The notes beneath the pieces are model-generated. The model saw nothing but the letters and a program-made list of their open reading frames with translations, did no database searches and was not told where the DNA came from. From contig NC_084938.1 of assembly GCF_958298935.1 (NCBI RefSeq), positions 20,875,501 to 20,939,500 of the forward strand: a DNA stretch of 64,000 bases, written 5' to 3'. Numbering within the stretch: position 1 is the first letter of the stretch; every line of letters starts with the position of its first letter. The DNA is from Phragmites australis (lineage: Eukaryota > Streptophyta > Magnoliopsida > Poales > Poaceae). Made by a program: the position numbers and the translations under genes. This document shows, piece by piece, positions 1-10,447 of the stretch.

Positions 1-25
1 GAAGTCCAGTAAGAAGGAGTACGAT

Positions 26-800
26 GTGAAATGCGTGAAAGATGGTTGCGTATGGCAGGTGCACGCCTTTTTCAAGGGAATGTGTATTGACTATTCGGAA
101 CTGTCGACTATGGTGGACCACAACTGCATGCTTGATGAACTTGAGCCGAGCCACAGGAACCATATATCAAACTTTGTTACCAATATTATGTATGCTCAGA
201 TTGTGTACAACATCAACTATGAATCAGAATCCATAATCAAGGCAATTGAGGAGCAGTACTAGTACACTATCACTACAACAAGGTTTGAAGGACGAAGAAG
301 AAGGAAATTGAGACGAGTTTGTGACCTACAAAGCATCATATGATAATCTCCTATGGTTGCTTTGGACCATTGCTCACATGAACCTTGGGACTTATTATGT
401 CATTGATCACTACCCATCGGTGGCTGGAGCTGGCAAGTTGGTCCTAAAACACATATTTTTTTCCTTTGGATCATGTATTAAAGCTTTCCAACAATGTCAC
501 CCTATCCTTTGCATCGACATGATCATCCTTACTGACATGTATAAGGGTAAGATACTAGCTGATATTAGGGTTGATGGAAACAACAAATTGGGACCGTTAT
601 ACATTAGCTTTGTCGTCAATCAATGATTGCTCGTATGATATATGGGACTAAGACCACTCAGTACATGGCAGACAAAACGGAGAAGGTAAAAATACACCAG
701 GTGAAGCCCATGTAAACTGCACAACATAGATATGAAAGGATGTCGATGTCTTTCAAGGTGGACACTTCTGTTAGGAGGTTATTCATGTGTTCAGACATTG
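26..800 (+). pseudogene. MULE (Mutator-like) transposase relic
   Basis: Two reading pieces (26-262 and 321-626) resemble consecutive parts of a plant MuDR/MULE transposase. The first carries the N-terminal zinc-binding pattern with a tryptophan and C/H residues (CxxxxCxWxVHA, then a DHNC motif). The second has the start of the catalytic domain, with phrases typical of MULEs such as CIDMIILTDMYKGKIL and DGNNKLGPLY; in intact relatives this stretch reads with DGTFLTGKY, so the first catalytic acidic position appears altered (DM for DG). The pieces are separated by stops, and weaker similarity continues to about 800. It has no start or end inside the window, so it is a truncated, inactive relic entering from the left edge. 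Confidence 0.75.
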
Positions 801-849
801 ATGATGATTTTTTGGTGTGTCCCTCTTTTGCACTTTGTTTATACCTCCC

Positions 850-1486
850 AACTATATATTGCGTACAACACTACTAACGTCATGTTTATCAGATCTACTC
901 AAGATTGATTTTTGTTTGCATTCAACATGACTCCCATTCTCTTTTCTGGGCATTATTTGTTTCCGTTTTCCTATGACAATTTCGACATGCTTTGCTTCAA
1001 ATGGGTTGTGGATGAACAAGTCTGTTCCATGGAAACTACGGACAAAATGATGAGCCAATTGATTTTTTTCCACCGTCAAGGGCTTAGACAATTTGCCACC
1101 ATCAACATGCAACACAAATTGTCTCTCTCTTAATTGCCACACTGATGTTTTTGCCATTTTGGTCTATTTTAATTTTTCATTTTCTTTTCCACTCTCGTGT
1201 GAAATGACCAGATTGCCCCTATCTAGTCTTGCTCGTCGGCATCCTTGTTTGGGTAGCTTGAGGTCTGGCCACTCCTAGCAGGAAAAATTGATAATTTGCC
1301 ATCCAAAACTTTGATCTCTTTGATTATAATGGCATCCAAGTCAATAACATATGGGACCATCTGAGTCTGTGGGCCAAGATGGTAAATAAGTGAAGCTCAT
1401 TTCTAGCGGTGACAAATCATCAATGGGCTCATATATATATATATATTGAAGAATATATACCTGTTTTTAAAAAGGATAGGAATAGG
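850..1486. other. Unclassified, possibly TE-derived DNA
   Basis: There is a 101-codon open frame on the minus strand (1157-852) that I do not recognise. The rest is non-coding and contains a short (AT)8 run at 1431-1446. Its position between a MULE relic and a long-TIR element suggests old transposon sequence, but nothing direct proves it. Confidence 0.3.
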
Positions 1487-2045
1487 TTACTGTCACTGTT
1501 CATCGAGTGAGATAAAAGGTCTCGTCTGTTTATCGGACGAGACCTTATGAGCCTCACCGCTCAGAAGATTAAAAAACATGAAAAAGACGGTCATGCCATG
1601 TATTGCCCGTTGAATGTGCGAGATCTTAGTCCGGCTGTAAGTGTGTGTTTGTTTTTCCATTTAACTCTCGATTTTATCTGGGAGAATAAGAGTGGACCAA
1701 AATTCTAAATATTTTTTATGAGAAAACTAAAGCTCACTAGCAAACCATTTTAATTGGTTTGGTAAAAAAAAACTTAAACCAATATTTAATTAAAATTCTC
1801 CAAAGAAGCCTACTTTTATAACTTCTAGCAATTTTTAATGCCTCAAATAAATTCCCAAAAATCAGGAAAAATCACTTATATTCTTCTCATGTGATATAAT
1901 AATTTATAATTTTGTCCAACCCTAAATTATTTTGGTGAAAAAGTGAGCACTTTATAATGCTCTATTTATATGTATTTTTATCATTTCATACGATAGTCTT
2001 TTTTTAATTCAAACAAATTTATAAAAATAGTGGCACAGAAATGTC
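1487..2045 (+). repeat. Left terminal inverted repeat arm
   Basis: This is the reverse complement counterpart of about 2477-3093. The inner limit is where the block around ataaatttgtttgaattaa (2010-2030) stops matching. Confidence 0.7.
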
Positions 2046-2476
2046 ACTATTTCTCCATCCTAGTTGATGTCCTGCTTACATTAGTACCCTGTATTGTGAT
2101 AAATTACTACTAGCTACTACTCTTCGGGAGTTTTTAATAATCTTAGTTCTGCTGATCAGCCTTCAGAACTTGCGTGTAGGGGTGCCAAACTACAGGGATT
2201 ATTGGGGGAATATCATGAGCCATTGCCATTACTCAGCGAATGACACATCTGCTGAAAAAGCTAGTTCTTCATCTTCAAATTAAGCATAGTAAAGAAACTC
2301 AATTTTTCATTAAATAACTTAGTGTTAAAAATATTTAAAAAAATACAAAGTACATTTAAAATGAAAAGGTTAGTTCTCATTTATATGCAAAGTACGTCTC
2401 AAATGAAAAGGTAAGTTCTTCATCTTCAAATTGAGTATTAGAAAGAAACTCACCGTTGCACCAAATAACCTAGGTT

Positions 2477-3093
2477 TGGAAATATTTTATAAATTTGTTG
2501 GAATTAAAAAGAGAAATCACATTAAATGATAAAAATGCATATATATGGAGCATTATAAAAGAGCTCACTTTTCACTAAATAACCTATGGTTGAAAATATT
2601 TTTATAAATTAGTACATCACATGAGAAGAATATTAATTTTTCCTAATTTTTGGGAATTTATTTGAGTCATTAAAATTTTCTAGAATTTATAAAGTATGCT
2701 TCTTTGAAGAATTTTAATTAAATATTCACTTAGGTTTTTTTAATCAAATTGATTAAATTAGGTTGCTAGTGAGCCCTATTTTACTCATAAAAATATTTTA
2801 AAATTTTGAACCACTCTCGTACTCCCAGATAAAATCGAGAGTTAAATGAAAAACAAACACACACTTACTGGCACTTACAGAGGGCAACATATGAGCACGT
2901 ACAGACGGATCAAGCTCCCCGTTTAGTGGACAATACGAAAGTCTGGACATCACCTGCTAAATAGGTGATATGTAGCTTGACCATATTTTTTTGTGTTTTT
3001 TAATCTTTTGAGCGTTAGGGCTCAGAAGTTCTTGCCTGTCAATCGGATAAGACCTTTATCTCGTTGGATGAATACGCGATGGTAGCATATTCA
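2477..3093 (-). repeat. Right terminal inverted repeat arm
   Basis: This is the inverted counterpart of 1487-2045. It also overlaps degenerate direct repeats with 2267-2480: the phrase about catcttcaaatt, then aagaaactca, then a taaataac block, recurs near 2267 and 2419, with a third partial copy near 2570. Confidence 0.65.
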
Positions 3094-3224
3094 TATTATT
3101 TTTTCAAACTAGCGTGTATTCTTGAAAATATTAAGAGAAAAAATATATGTATAAAAAAATTCAAATTTGGGCAAGTCAGCGTGACACTGGAAAAGGCCTC
3201 GTGAGATGTGACAGAATGAAGGCC

Positions 3225-3292
3225 TGGCCCAAGAACGAAAAGCAAGCCCCTCATTAAGCCCAACTACCAACACCGACCGTTGGGCTCGCTGA
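3225..3292 (+). promoter_or_regulatory. Site II-like TGGGCY motif cluster upstream of the small two-exon gene
   Basis: Three copies of the TGGGCC/T core occur in either orientation: in ctggcccaag (near 3225), in aagcccaac (near 3257) and in gttgggctc (near 3280). Site II elements are known from promoters of plant housekeeping and growth genes. They lie 230-300 bp before the start codon at 3523. The functional role is inferred. Confidence 0.4.
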
Positions 3293-3522
3293 GGCTCGAC
3301 TGCCTGGTCCGTTCCTCGGTTCTTCTTCCCCGGAGCCACCGGCCGCCACGCGTCGCAGGAAGCATCCGGAACGCGGCACGTCGGCCTTCTCCGCCTCCAC
3401 CTCTTCCCACTCCCCTTCTAGACGTTCCCGCACCAGCCCGATCAGCCGAAGCGCCAAACATCCAAACCCCCGCGGAGAAGAAAGGGTACCCCGAGCCCGA
3501 GCCCTCAACCCGGAGCGACCCG

Positions 3523-3760
3523 ATGGAGAAGAATGGTCTGCTCGGCGTCCGCAAGAAGCTGCCGCCGGGGAAGCGGCTGCGGAGCAAGTTGGTGGCGCCC
3601 GTGCCGGCCGGCGGCGGCGGGGCCCTCGCGAAGGCGATCGCGGACTACCTCGCGTCCGATTCCTACATGTACGCGCCGCTGGCCTCGGCTCCACCCCCTC
3701 CGCCACCACCGCCGCAGCCCAAGGCGGCGCCCTCCGCGGCGGTTCCGTCCGCTCCTCCTG
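3523..3760 (+). CDS. Exon 1 of a small plant protein of unknown function
   Basis: The exon encodes residues 1-79 plus the first base of codon 80. It starts MEKNGLLGVRKKLPPGKRLR, a basic N-terminus. A glycine/alanine stretch follows, then the segment AKAIADYLASDSYMYAPL (residues 36-53), then a proline run (about 57-64) and an Ala/Pro-rich tail. The DYLxSDSYMYAPL block resembles a block I recall from uncharacterised small plant proteins; no enzymatic motif is present. ATG 3523 is the first in-frame ATG; the open frame runs upstream to about 3280 but without an ATG. The GC content is high, as in many grass first exons. A donor site (CTG|GTTCGT) ends the exon at 3760. The frame continues only to 3861 if unspliced, giving an unlikely tail. 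Exon 2 is proposed at 23245. Confidence 0.75.
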
Positions 3761-3860
3761 GTTCGTTACTCCTCAATTCCCGTGTGCGCTCTAATTTCCT
3801 CCCGCATGTAATGTCTGCCTTGCAAATTACCCGATGTGTGCGAGGTGCGGTGCTTGGTTA

Positions 3861-4481
3861 GTGATTCTGGGTTTAGTTTCCGGTGCTAGTATGTGGCGAT
3901 TAAGGGGGCCTTCTGCGCTTTGTTCCATGAATTCTCGATGTGCTGCATTAGTTCCACGAATCCTCACAGGACGTGTTAATGCCTAGTGTAGTGATGCTAT
4001 TCCAGTAGGGGCCTGAATTTTGCGACGTGAACCATAATATTTTTTAATGATGAAAGCAGGGTTTAGTCCAAAATTGAGATGAATAAACAGACACTTTAAA
4101 AAATTATCCCCTATAACACTACAATAACATCATCTAATACTATTATATTATTCTCTATTTTTTTCATCTCGAGCGGCTACATTATATTTTACATTCCATT
4201 ACTTTTTTTTTCTCTTTTAGAATCCACATACAGTAATACGACACTCTCATCTCCCGCAAAATTGTCGTTCACGGCTTGTTAAATGCTTCCCTGTAGCACA
4301 CAAAACGGGCTCCACTGAAGCCGTTTGTGGACGACATCAATCGGCAAAACACGTGTGAACAGGGATACGACCTTGTTTGTTGGCTCCGCTGAAGATGTCC
4401 TTAGGGACTAATGCATTCACGTGTTTGCTATAAGCACTTTGCATGCACACCCTTTTTTTTTTGGCAAGTATCCTTCGGTAA
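3861..4481. other. Intron DNA with no recognisable element
   Basis: This is AT-rich sequence with poly-T stretches. I see no coding similarity, terminal repeats or target duplications. Confidence 0.5.
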
Positions 4482-4748
4482 GATCATTTCTAACCATATT
4501 TCTTTCATTTTGTTTCTTTCTTTATTCTCCTCCTCGTTCCTATTCTCTTTATTTTCTCTTATCTTAAATAGGTTCCTTTCGAAAGGATTTGTGAAGGAAA
4601 AGGAGAGAGAATTCCGTTCTGAAGGGAATGATCTTGGGAATCCATTCGTGATGGGAACCGTGAAGGAAAACCGTTGGAACGTTAAAGGGAACGAAAATTC
4701 ATTCGTGAAGGGATTTTAGACCTCGACGAGAATCGGTTGGGGATGGTC
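4482..4748. mobile_element. Tourist-like MITE (PIF/Harbinger type), 267 bp
   Basis: Imperfect terminal inverted repeats are visible. The left end reads gatcatttctaacca and the right end, read inward, gaccatccccaaccga. The element is flanked by identical TAA trinucleotides (4479-4481 and 4749-4751), the expected 3-bp target duplication. The inside has no convincing coding capacity; the open frame across it is chance. Confidence 0.7.
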
Positions 4749-4751
4749 TAA

Positions 4752-5369
4752 CACCAAAAAAAGGCAATAGAATCTACAGTTTCTTAGATGGCTCTCCAGT
4801 GCAACCATTTTAGTTCCTCTCTCACACGCTTACACAGCCGGGTAGATAGATTAATATAAAAAAAATCAATGCCAAATACATTAACTTTTTTTAAAGCAAT
4901 TCAGGAGATTTAGAGCAAGTAAATAAGAATAATCTGAGAAGCCAATAAGTATGATTTGAAAGGCAAATCAGGGTGATCTGAGAAGGCAAGTTAGAATAAT
5001 TTTGAGAAGCAAATTGGGATAGCTATAGACAAATTGAAATGCAATTCGAAACAAATTAGAAGTATTACATAGGTAAATTCATATATTTGGGTTGCAATAA
5101 ATAGCAATTTGGATGTATCAGCTAGGCATATTTAGAGCATTATATGGGTATTTGGGTTACGAATACTAAAGCATTTATATATTTTAAGAACAATTCTCTA
5201 GTTTTCACTTAGTTTCCAGTGCCCAAAGGAACATGACAGTGATAAAGACTAGTTTAATGTTGAATGAAATAACAAAACATGTGTTTTCACTAGTTCCTCT
5301 CTAGATAAATTTAGTTCTCCAGAATTGTGTTTGTCATATCCAACTCTAGTTCGGCATCACTAAGGTTCA
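4752..5369. other. Intron DNA with no recognisable element
   Basis: AT-rich, with loosely repetitive phrases (variants of gagaaggcaaat, 4930-5030). No gene or element boundary was found. Confidence 0.45.
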
Positions 5370-5495
5370 TGTTGGGAATAACAACTTATATACCACGGAG
5401 GCCCTGGACTAGTATATATAAACATGTACATGAGACAATATGTAAGAAACCCTTTATAGACTGGGGATATTACATAGGGTAATATATATCTAACA
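5370..5495 (-). repeat. Short copia LTR (126 bp)
   Basis: On the minus strand it starts TGTTAGATATATATTACC and ends GTTATTCCCAACA, the canonical TG...CA form. It directly follows a purine tract and the pol tail, so it is the 3' LTR. No matching 5' LTR was seen. Confidence 0.75.
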
Positions 5496-5985
5496 CCCCT
5501 CTCAAACTCACGAGGGATCAACCACACTGAGTTTGGAGAGATAGAACCTGTGCTGAGCTGTACTCTATGCCTTCGTGAAGAAATCAGTCAACTGAAGCTC
5601 GGAAGGAACATAATGAGGAGCAATCATCTTATCATGTACCTGTGTCCGTGTGTAAGAAGCATCAACACCAATATACTTAGTGAGCTCATGCTTCATCGGA
5701 CTCCGAGCAATATTGATAGCACATGTACTGTCTGAGTAAAAGATGAGTAGGTGCAGGAAAAGAAACACCAAAATCCTCAATTAACCACTGTAACCTACTG
5801 AGCTCTACTGTCAACAGTGCCATGGCCTGTAACTTAGCCTCTATGCTAAAATGATAAACTACGGTATGCTTTTTAGTCTTTCATTCAATGAGAGAACCAC
5901 CAAGGAAAATATAGTAGGCAGAAATAGACCGACAATCAGAAGGATCGCTAGCACAAGTAGCATCAAAATAAACACGAAGCTATAA
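5370..5985 (-). pseudogene. Ty1/copia RNase H fragment with 3' LTR
   Basis: Read on the minus strand, 5985-5560 resembles the end of a copia polyprotein: an RNase H segment (residues such as FDATCASDPSDCRS, then SIEAKLQAMA) followed by the conserved tail with KHELTKYIGVDASYTRTQVHD and YVPSELQLTDFFTKA. Stops and small frameshifts break it. Next comes a polypurine stretch (gagagggg) and a 126-bp LTR ending at 5370. The element is truncated at about 5985, where a plus-strand integrase piece begins. Orientation is opposite to the next copia fragment. Confidence 0.8.
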
Positions 5986-6024
5986 AGAGCTTCGGTCCTC
6001 TAAGCGCAACTCCGTAAGAGCATC

Positions 6025-6390
6025 CACAAGCATGGCATCATCGTCTTGGTCATATTTGTGGATCGCGTCTGTCTTTATTAGTTCGTTGTGGTCTTTTAGG
6101 ATCTTTTTCAGGAGATGCGTCTTTAGATTGTTAGGGTTGTAAGCTTTATAAACATATTCAGCTTCCTTATCCTTATAGTGAGTCTGTCTCACCGTTTTTG
6201 ACATTGTTCATTCAGATGTATGGGGTCCGACTCCTTTCGTTTCAAAAGGGGGTCACAGCTACTATTATCTTTATAGATGATTTCTCTCGTCACACTTAGA
6301 TTTATTTCATGTCTTCTCATAGCAAGGTGTTATCTATATATATATATATGTCTTCTCATAGCGAGGTGTTATCTATATATAAATGTTTTG
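6025..6390 (+). pseudogene. Ty1/copia integrase fragment, part 1
   Basis: This piece carries the GAG-pre-integrase zinc-binding area (WHHRLGHICGSRL; later a C..C pair with KHIQLPYPYS) and then the start of the integrase core (HSDVWGPTPFVSKGGHSYY, including the first catalytic Asp). It contains a stop and a frameshift near 6185-6200. The frame is cut at 6390 by a solo LTR and resumes at 9619. A 39-bp tandem duplication (6309-6347 and 6348-6380) lies inside it. The minus-strand open frame at 6204-5980 is only the shadow of this piece. Confidence 0.8.
6309..6380. repeat. 39-bp tandem duplication with (TA) run
   Basis: The phrase atgtcttctcatagc(a/g)aggtg recurs 39 bp downstream, separated by a TA run. 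It lies in the copia integrase relic and expanded after the gene decayed or as it decayed. Confidence 0.8.
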
Positions 6391-9300
6391 TATGAGGAAC
6401 CGTTCAAATAATATTGTAATTAATCATTAAGTTGATTATTTACATAATTATAACTTCAATGATTAACCAGAATATCATACTGGTAGTCCTGGCATGTGTT
6501 TTCTACCCAAGATTAGAACACATGTCTTACCAACATTTAACATCACAACACAGCTTAATAAAGAGCGAGTAATTAAGCTTATATTATAAGTTCTTAAACA
6601 TTTGCAAATTCTTATAATTTACGGCAAAAGAGCTAGAAGGATACTAAAGCTAATCAAACCCTAGACAAAAGAGAAACTATGCAACGGAAGCTAAATTTGT
6701 AAACAACAAAAGGAGGATGAAGCTATATACCCTTATGCTCCATCACAAAAGCATGATCTCCGAGTAGTTGACTACTCATACCTACCACCTCCCTTGGTAG
6801 GCGTGAAGTAGCCAAAGACCAATTCCTCCTTGCCGGTAGCACCTGAAAGAGCAGCATGAATACGAATGTACTCGTAAGACTAATACATAATGAGTACTTA
6901 TAGATAATCCAACTCTAAGGATTATGCATTTAGACGTTAGTAAGAATATGGCCACATGGTTAAATAAATTGATGCAAAACGCAATTTGACATAAACATGT
7001 GAGCTACTATACTATACCCAAAAGTATTATTCTAAACCATAACCACGAACATAAACATAGATACAACTGAAACCATAATGTACATAGGTGTAATAGAACA
7101 ACTCAACATATCCACCACATCATCTCAAATTTGAAACTCTAAGATCGATACGGATGGACAAAAGTATGCTTATGACTGAGAGAGTGGCAATTCAAATTGA
7201 TTTTATACCCTGCAGGGGATGCTTCTTTACCCACATGACTTGAGGACCATACGTCTTATGTGACGACATAGGTCCACAATATGGGTACTTATGTCAACCT
7301 TTCTAATACTCGAAACTACCCACTTGCACATGTCCCTATGACACCGGGGTTACCACAAGCGTGTCCCAAACACCTCCGATTCCCCGTCACCTTGCTTCTC
7401 CTATTCTTTTTCTCTTACGCGTCATAGGGATGCACGGCAAACGTTAGCACAGCGTATGCTACTCGGCTTATCTTATCATTAGACCGACATGTGATGAGCA
7501 TGAAAAGTGCTAAAGCCAACGACATTGATGGACGGTGTTTAAACAATTTAAGCGATTTATGGCATCCGGGTTCCTCTCCCGACCTACTCCGGAGAACTCC
7601 ACATCGGGTAGGAGAAAACACTCATAACACCGTACATATCTCGCCTCATCCTCACTACTCGTTCAACCAACATCATAAGCCTAACATTGTTATCATTGTG
7701 ATAGTAATTAAAGTCTGCTCATGAATAATGAATTCATTTCACCACTCGACTTCTACCGAAGAACCTAAGTATTGCTAAGCAATTCGGTTAACCTTTGAAT
7801 TAGACAACATCAAGTTAAATCCCAATTATAAGGATATGGATCATCAATATCTCAAGACAGGGGATGCAATGCATCAATATAGATTCTACCAATACCAAAA
7901 CCCGACGCCGACTCGATTACATGCAAACATACATAAAGCATTTGTTATCATATTAGACACATATAATCCAATTAATGGGAAAAATATGTTTAGATGCTTG
8001 CCTTGCTACTTCAGTGACCGCCTAATGCTACCCACGCAACACTCGCATAATTCTGGTAGATTGTTTCATCTTTGCCCACACTCGCGTCACGCTCTGGTTC
8101 TTCGTTCACTAAAGAAGAACACATACAATGATGAGTATGAATGAGGTGCAACAATGTATGCTACAATATGCATAACAACATGTTAAGAGTGCAAGATATG
8201 TGAAAGAATAACAAACTTTGTGATCTAAATAACGCCGAAAAACTAACAAGAGGTCGGAGACTCCGGGTTGAACTCGGAACATCCGGATTCCGGAACCTCT
8301 GGGTTGTACTTTGAACGGGGGTTCTCGGTTAGCTATTTCTGAATTAACTCGGAAGGTCCGGGCTGAGTCCGGAACCTTTGGGTTAGGCCGGAATGTCCAT
8401 GTGGGGCTTCGAGTGAGGGTGCTATGCTAAATCTAAATTAAATTAACCTAGAACCTCCGAGCTATACCTGGAATCTCCGGGTTGGGCGGATTATCTGGGT
8501 GAGGTTCCGAGCAAGGGTGCTCGGTTAAAAGTATAGTGAATTACCCGGACCCTCCAGGTTCAACCCAGAACATCCGGATTAGGCCAACTTGAACTTCTCG
8601 ATGGTTTTCCACGGCCGATTCGACTCGCATGTTGAATTTATCCTACATAGACATGTATATACACTATACAAAGGTTTCTAGACCCAAAACGCACCCTAAA
8701 CCCTAACGATTTCTGAGGACAATTTAGCGGGGGTTTCACTGGGCTACCCGAAACCCTGGGTTCTACCCGGACTATCCAGGTTGCTGCAGAGAGCATTTCT
8801 TCGCGGGAGAAATGGCCGATTTGATTTGCGAGCTTCCTCGATCCAAAGAGAAAAGGTTTTGCACTAGATTATGGACTCTAAACTTCATCTAAAAAATGGC
8901 AACTCAATTCCATGGCTTAAACTCATCCAAAGCATCGAAATCGCTCCTAAGCATCAAGAACACGAAAAGCGTTGCAACTTTGCGACCGAAGCTCCAAACT
9001 CGGAATTTATCCAACCAAAACGCACATCTTCGCAACGGGAGCCTAGGAGACTCACCCAAGATGCTTTGCCGAGGTTGGTGATCGTCGGGGAAGGTGGAAA
9101 AGCTCGGGAAGAACGCTAGTGCTTCTCGTGCTTCAACCAAAAACACCAAAACGAGTCAAGAACAGCTCGAATCCTTCGGAGAAACGTAAATGAATTGGAT
9201 GGATGAGGAGCTTAGAAGCTAAGGATCACATTAGTAACATATGCACACCTTTTCCTTCTTTTGAGGTAGGATTATAGGGAGAAGGAGAGAGTGCTCGAGA

Positions 9301-9618
9301 GAGGGAGGGGCTCCTTTGGCTTGGCCAGTTGGAGAGGAGAGGGAGCTCGGTTGGGAGTGAGGGAGAGAGAGGGAGAAGGTTGGGCTGTTGTCCAAGGGAG
9401 AGAGGGAGTGGTTGACCACCCATGTGAGCCCCACATGCTAGAGAAATAAACCCGTTTCAACTGTGAATTCATATCTTCTCTTCCAAATTTCTTTCTCTCA
9501 TCTAATTGACTTAAAACCAATTGCTCTAATGCTCATAAACAAAATTACTAAAATATTTCATAATGCTTATGAAGCATGATTATGCTTAATTATGTGATTA
9601 CGGTTTCGAGATGTGACA
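6391..9618 (-). mobile_element. Solo LTR, about 3.2 kb, of a long-LTR (probably gypsy) family
   Basis: It sits precisely inside a copia integrase frame: the frame reaches 6390 (ending ttttg) and resumes at 9619 (ctttg), giving a 5-bp target duplication with one difference. On the minus strand the insert starts TGTCACATCTCGAAACCG and ends CCTCATA, where CA may have mutated to TA. There is no gag or pol inside and no repeated half, so one LTR is the best explanation. The 8240-8780 part is rich in near-palindromic ccgggtt/aacccgg phrases. Grass gypsy families with LTRs of this length are known; the exact family is not certain. Confidence 0.65.
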
Positions 9619-9790
9619 CTTTGCCAATATGATTCACACTCAATTTGACATTCCTATTCCTATTTTTCGTGTTGACTCTGCTGGTGAATTTCTTTCTAGG
9701 CATATTAGTTCATTTCTTGCTAAACAGGGTACGTTGTCTCAGTTCTCCTGCCTTGGAGATCATGCTTAGAATGGTGTTGCTGAGCGCGAG
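9619..9790 (+). pseudogene. Ty1/copia integrase fragment, part 2
   Basis: This continues the integrase core in the frame left at 6390: FANMIHTQFDIP, then the second catalytic region (VDSAGEF), then QGTLSQFSC and NGVAER with the catalytic Glu. One TAG interrupts it. The frame is cut at 9790 by the gypsy element and resumes at 21746. Confidence 0.85.
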
Positions 9791-10412
9791 TGTTGGGGAT
9801 GATCTCCCGCCCCCCACTTCGGAGGGAACCGCGAAGTCTACTGGAAATGCTGCGTGCTAGCTGTTGTGGTTTTGTTCCAGGGACTTCATCTGCAAGCGGC
9901 GAAGATCGTAGAGCTACGTTGGTCGAAGGGTGTAGGCGCGCCCGCACCTTCGATCTCCCATACCGTCGAAGTCGAAGGAGACCTTCGGCTGACGAGCGAA
10001 GCCCAGACCCGTAGTTCGCAGCGTTCGCAGTGGGCGAAGATGCAAGCCGACCTTCGCTGAGGGACGAAGGCTATCCAACGGACATCCGAGCGGGGGAGGC
10101 TTCGATGCCCTTCGGAGATAGGAATCGCCTCGACATAGTGGGCTCAATTTCGATCGCCCGGGATACTGCTGTAATTATGTGATTATGCTCATTTGTACCA
10201 TAATACCCCCGGATATTCTGGGAATGTAGCAGGTGAGGGGGTAGGATTTGTAAACCGCACCTGTGGTTGCCGGGTACAGGCTATAAATAGAGCCACAATG
10301 TACCTGGAAGAGGTATAAAAAAACTGTTTCGCCTTCAACACGTGTCGCCTTGAGAGCCATTCGATATCTCCATATCCGAAGGCTCACCTTGTTTGGGATC
10401 CCGGTCCCAACA
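9791..10412 (+). repeat. 5' LTR of the Tat gypsy element
   Basis: Starts TGTTGGGGATGATCTCCCG and ends GATCCCGGTCCCAACA. It contains a TATA box (TATAAATA, 10282-10289) and many CTTCG/CGAAG words shared with the rest of the element. Confidence 0.95.
10282..10289 (+). promoter_or_regulatory. LTR TATA box
   Basis: TATAAATA about 120 bp before the LTR end, in the position expected for the retrotransposon promoter. The same box is in the 3' LTR at 21615-21622. Confidence 0.7.
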
Positions 10413-10414
10413 GT

Positions 10415-10431
10415 TGGCGCTGTCCGCGGGA
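10415..10431 (+). other. Primer-binding site
   Basis: TGGCGCTGTCCGCGGGA lies two bases after the 5' LTR. It resembles the TGGCGCC-type sites used by many plant gypsy elements; the cognate tRNA cannot be named safely from sequence alone. Confidence 0.6.
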
Positions 10432-10447
10432 TCGAACCCACGAAGAC

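Larger units (their letters stand above)
1487..3093. mobile_element. Non-autonomous DNA element with very long terminal inverted repeats
   Basis: The left arm (about 1487-2045) reappears in reverse complement on the right (about 2477-3093). The arms begin gttactgtcactgttcatc on the left and, read inward from the right, gctaccatcgcgtattcatc. They then share a GAGATAAA(A)GG block, an AGAAGATTAAAAAACA block, an AAAATCGAGAGTTAAATG block and a GAGCATTATAAA block in the same order. The arms differ by many substitutions and small gaps. No coding sequence lies in the roughly 430-bp middle. Long arms without a transposase fit a MULE-type or foldback derivative. I could not find a convincing 9-bp target duplication, so family assignment is tentative and the outer borders are good to about 10 bp. 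Confidence 0.7.

Noticed and set aside
3254..3709. Arg/Ser-rich minus-strand open frames of 107-151 codons opposite exon 1
   Set aside because: Composition-driven frames in GC-rich DNA; the plus-strand exon has better start context, a splice donor and a plausible exon 2.
5980..6204. 74-codon minus-strand open frame
   Set aside because: The plus strand here encodes copia GAG-pre-integrase and integrase phrases; the minus frame is their shadow.
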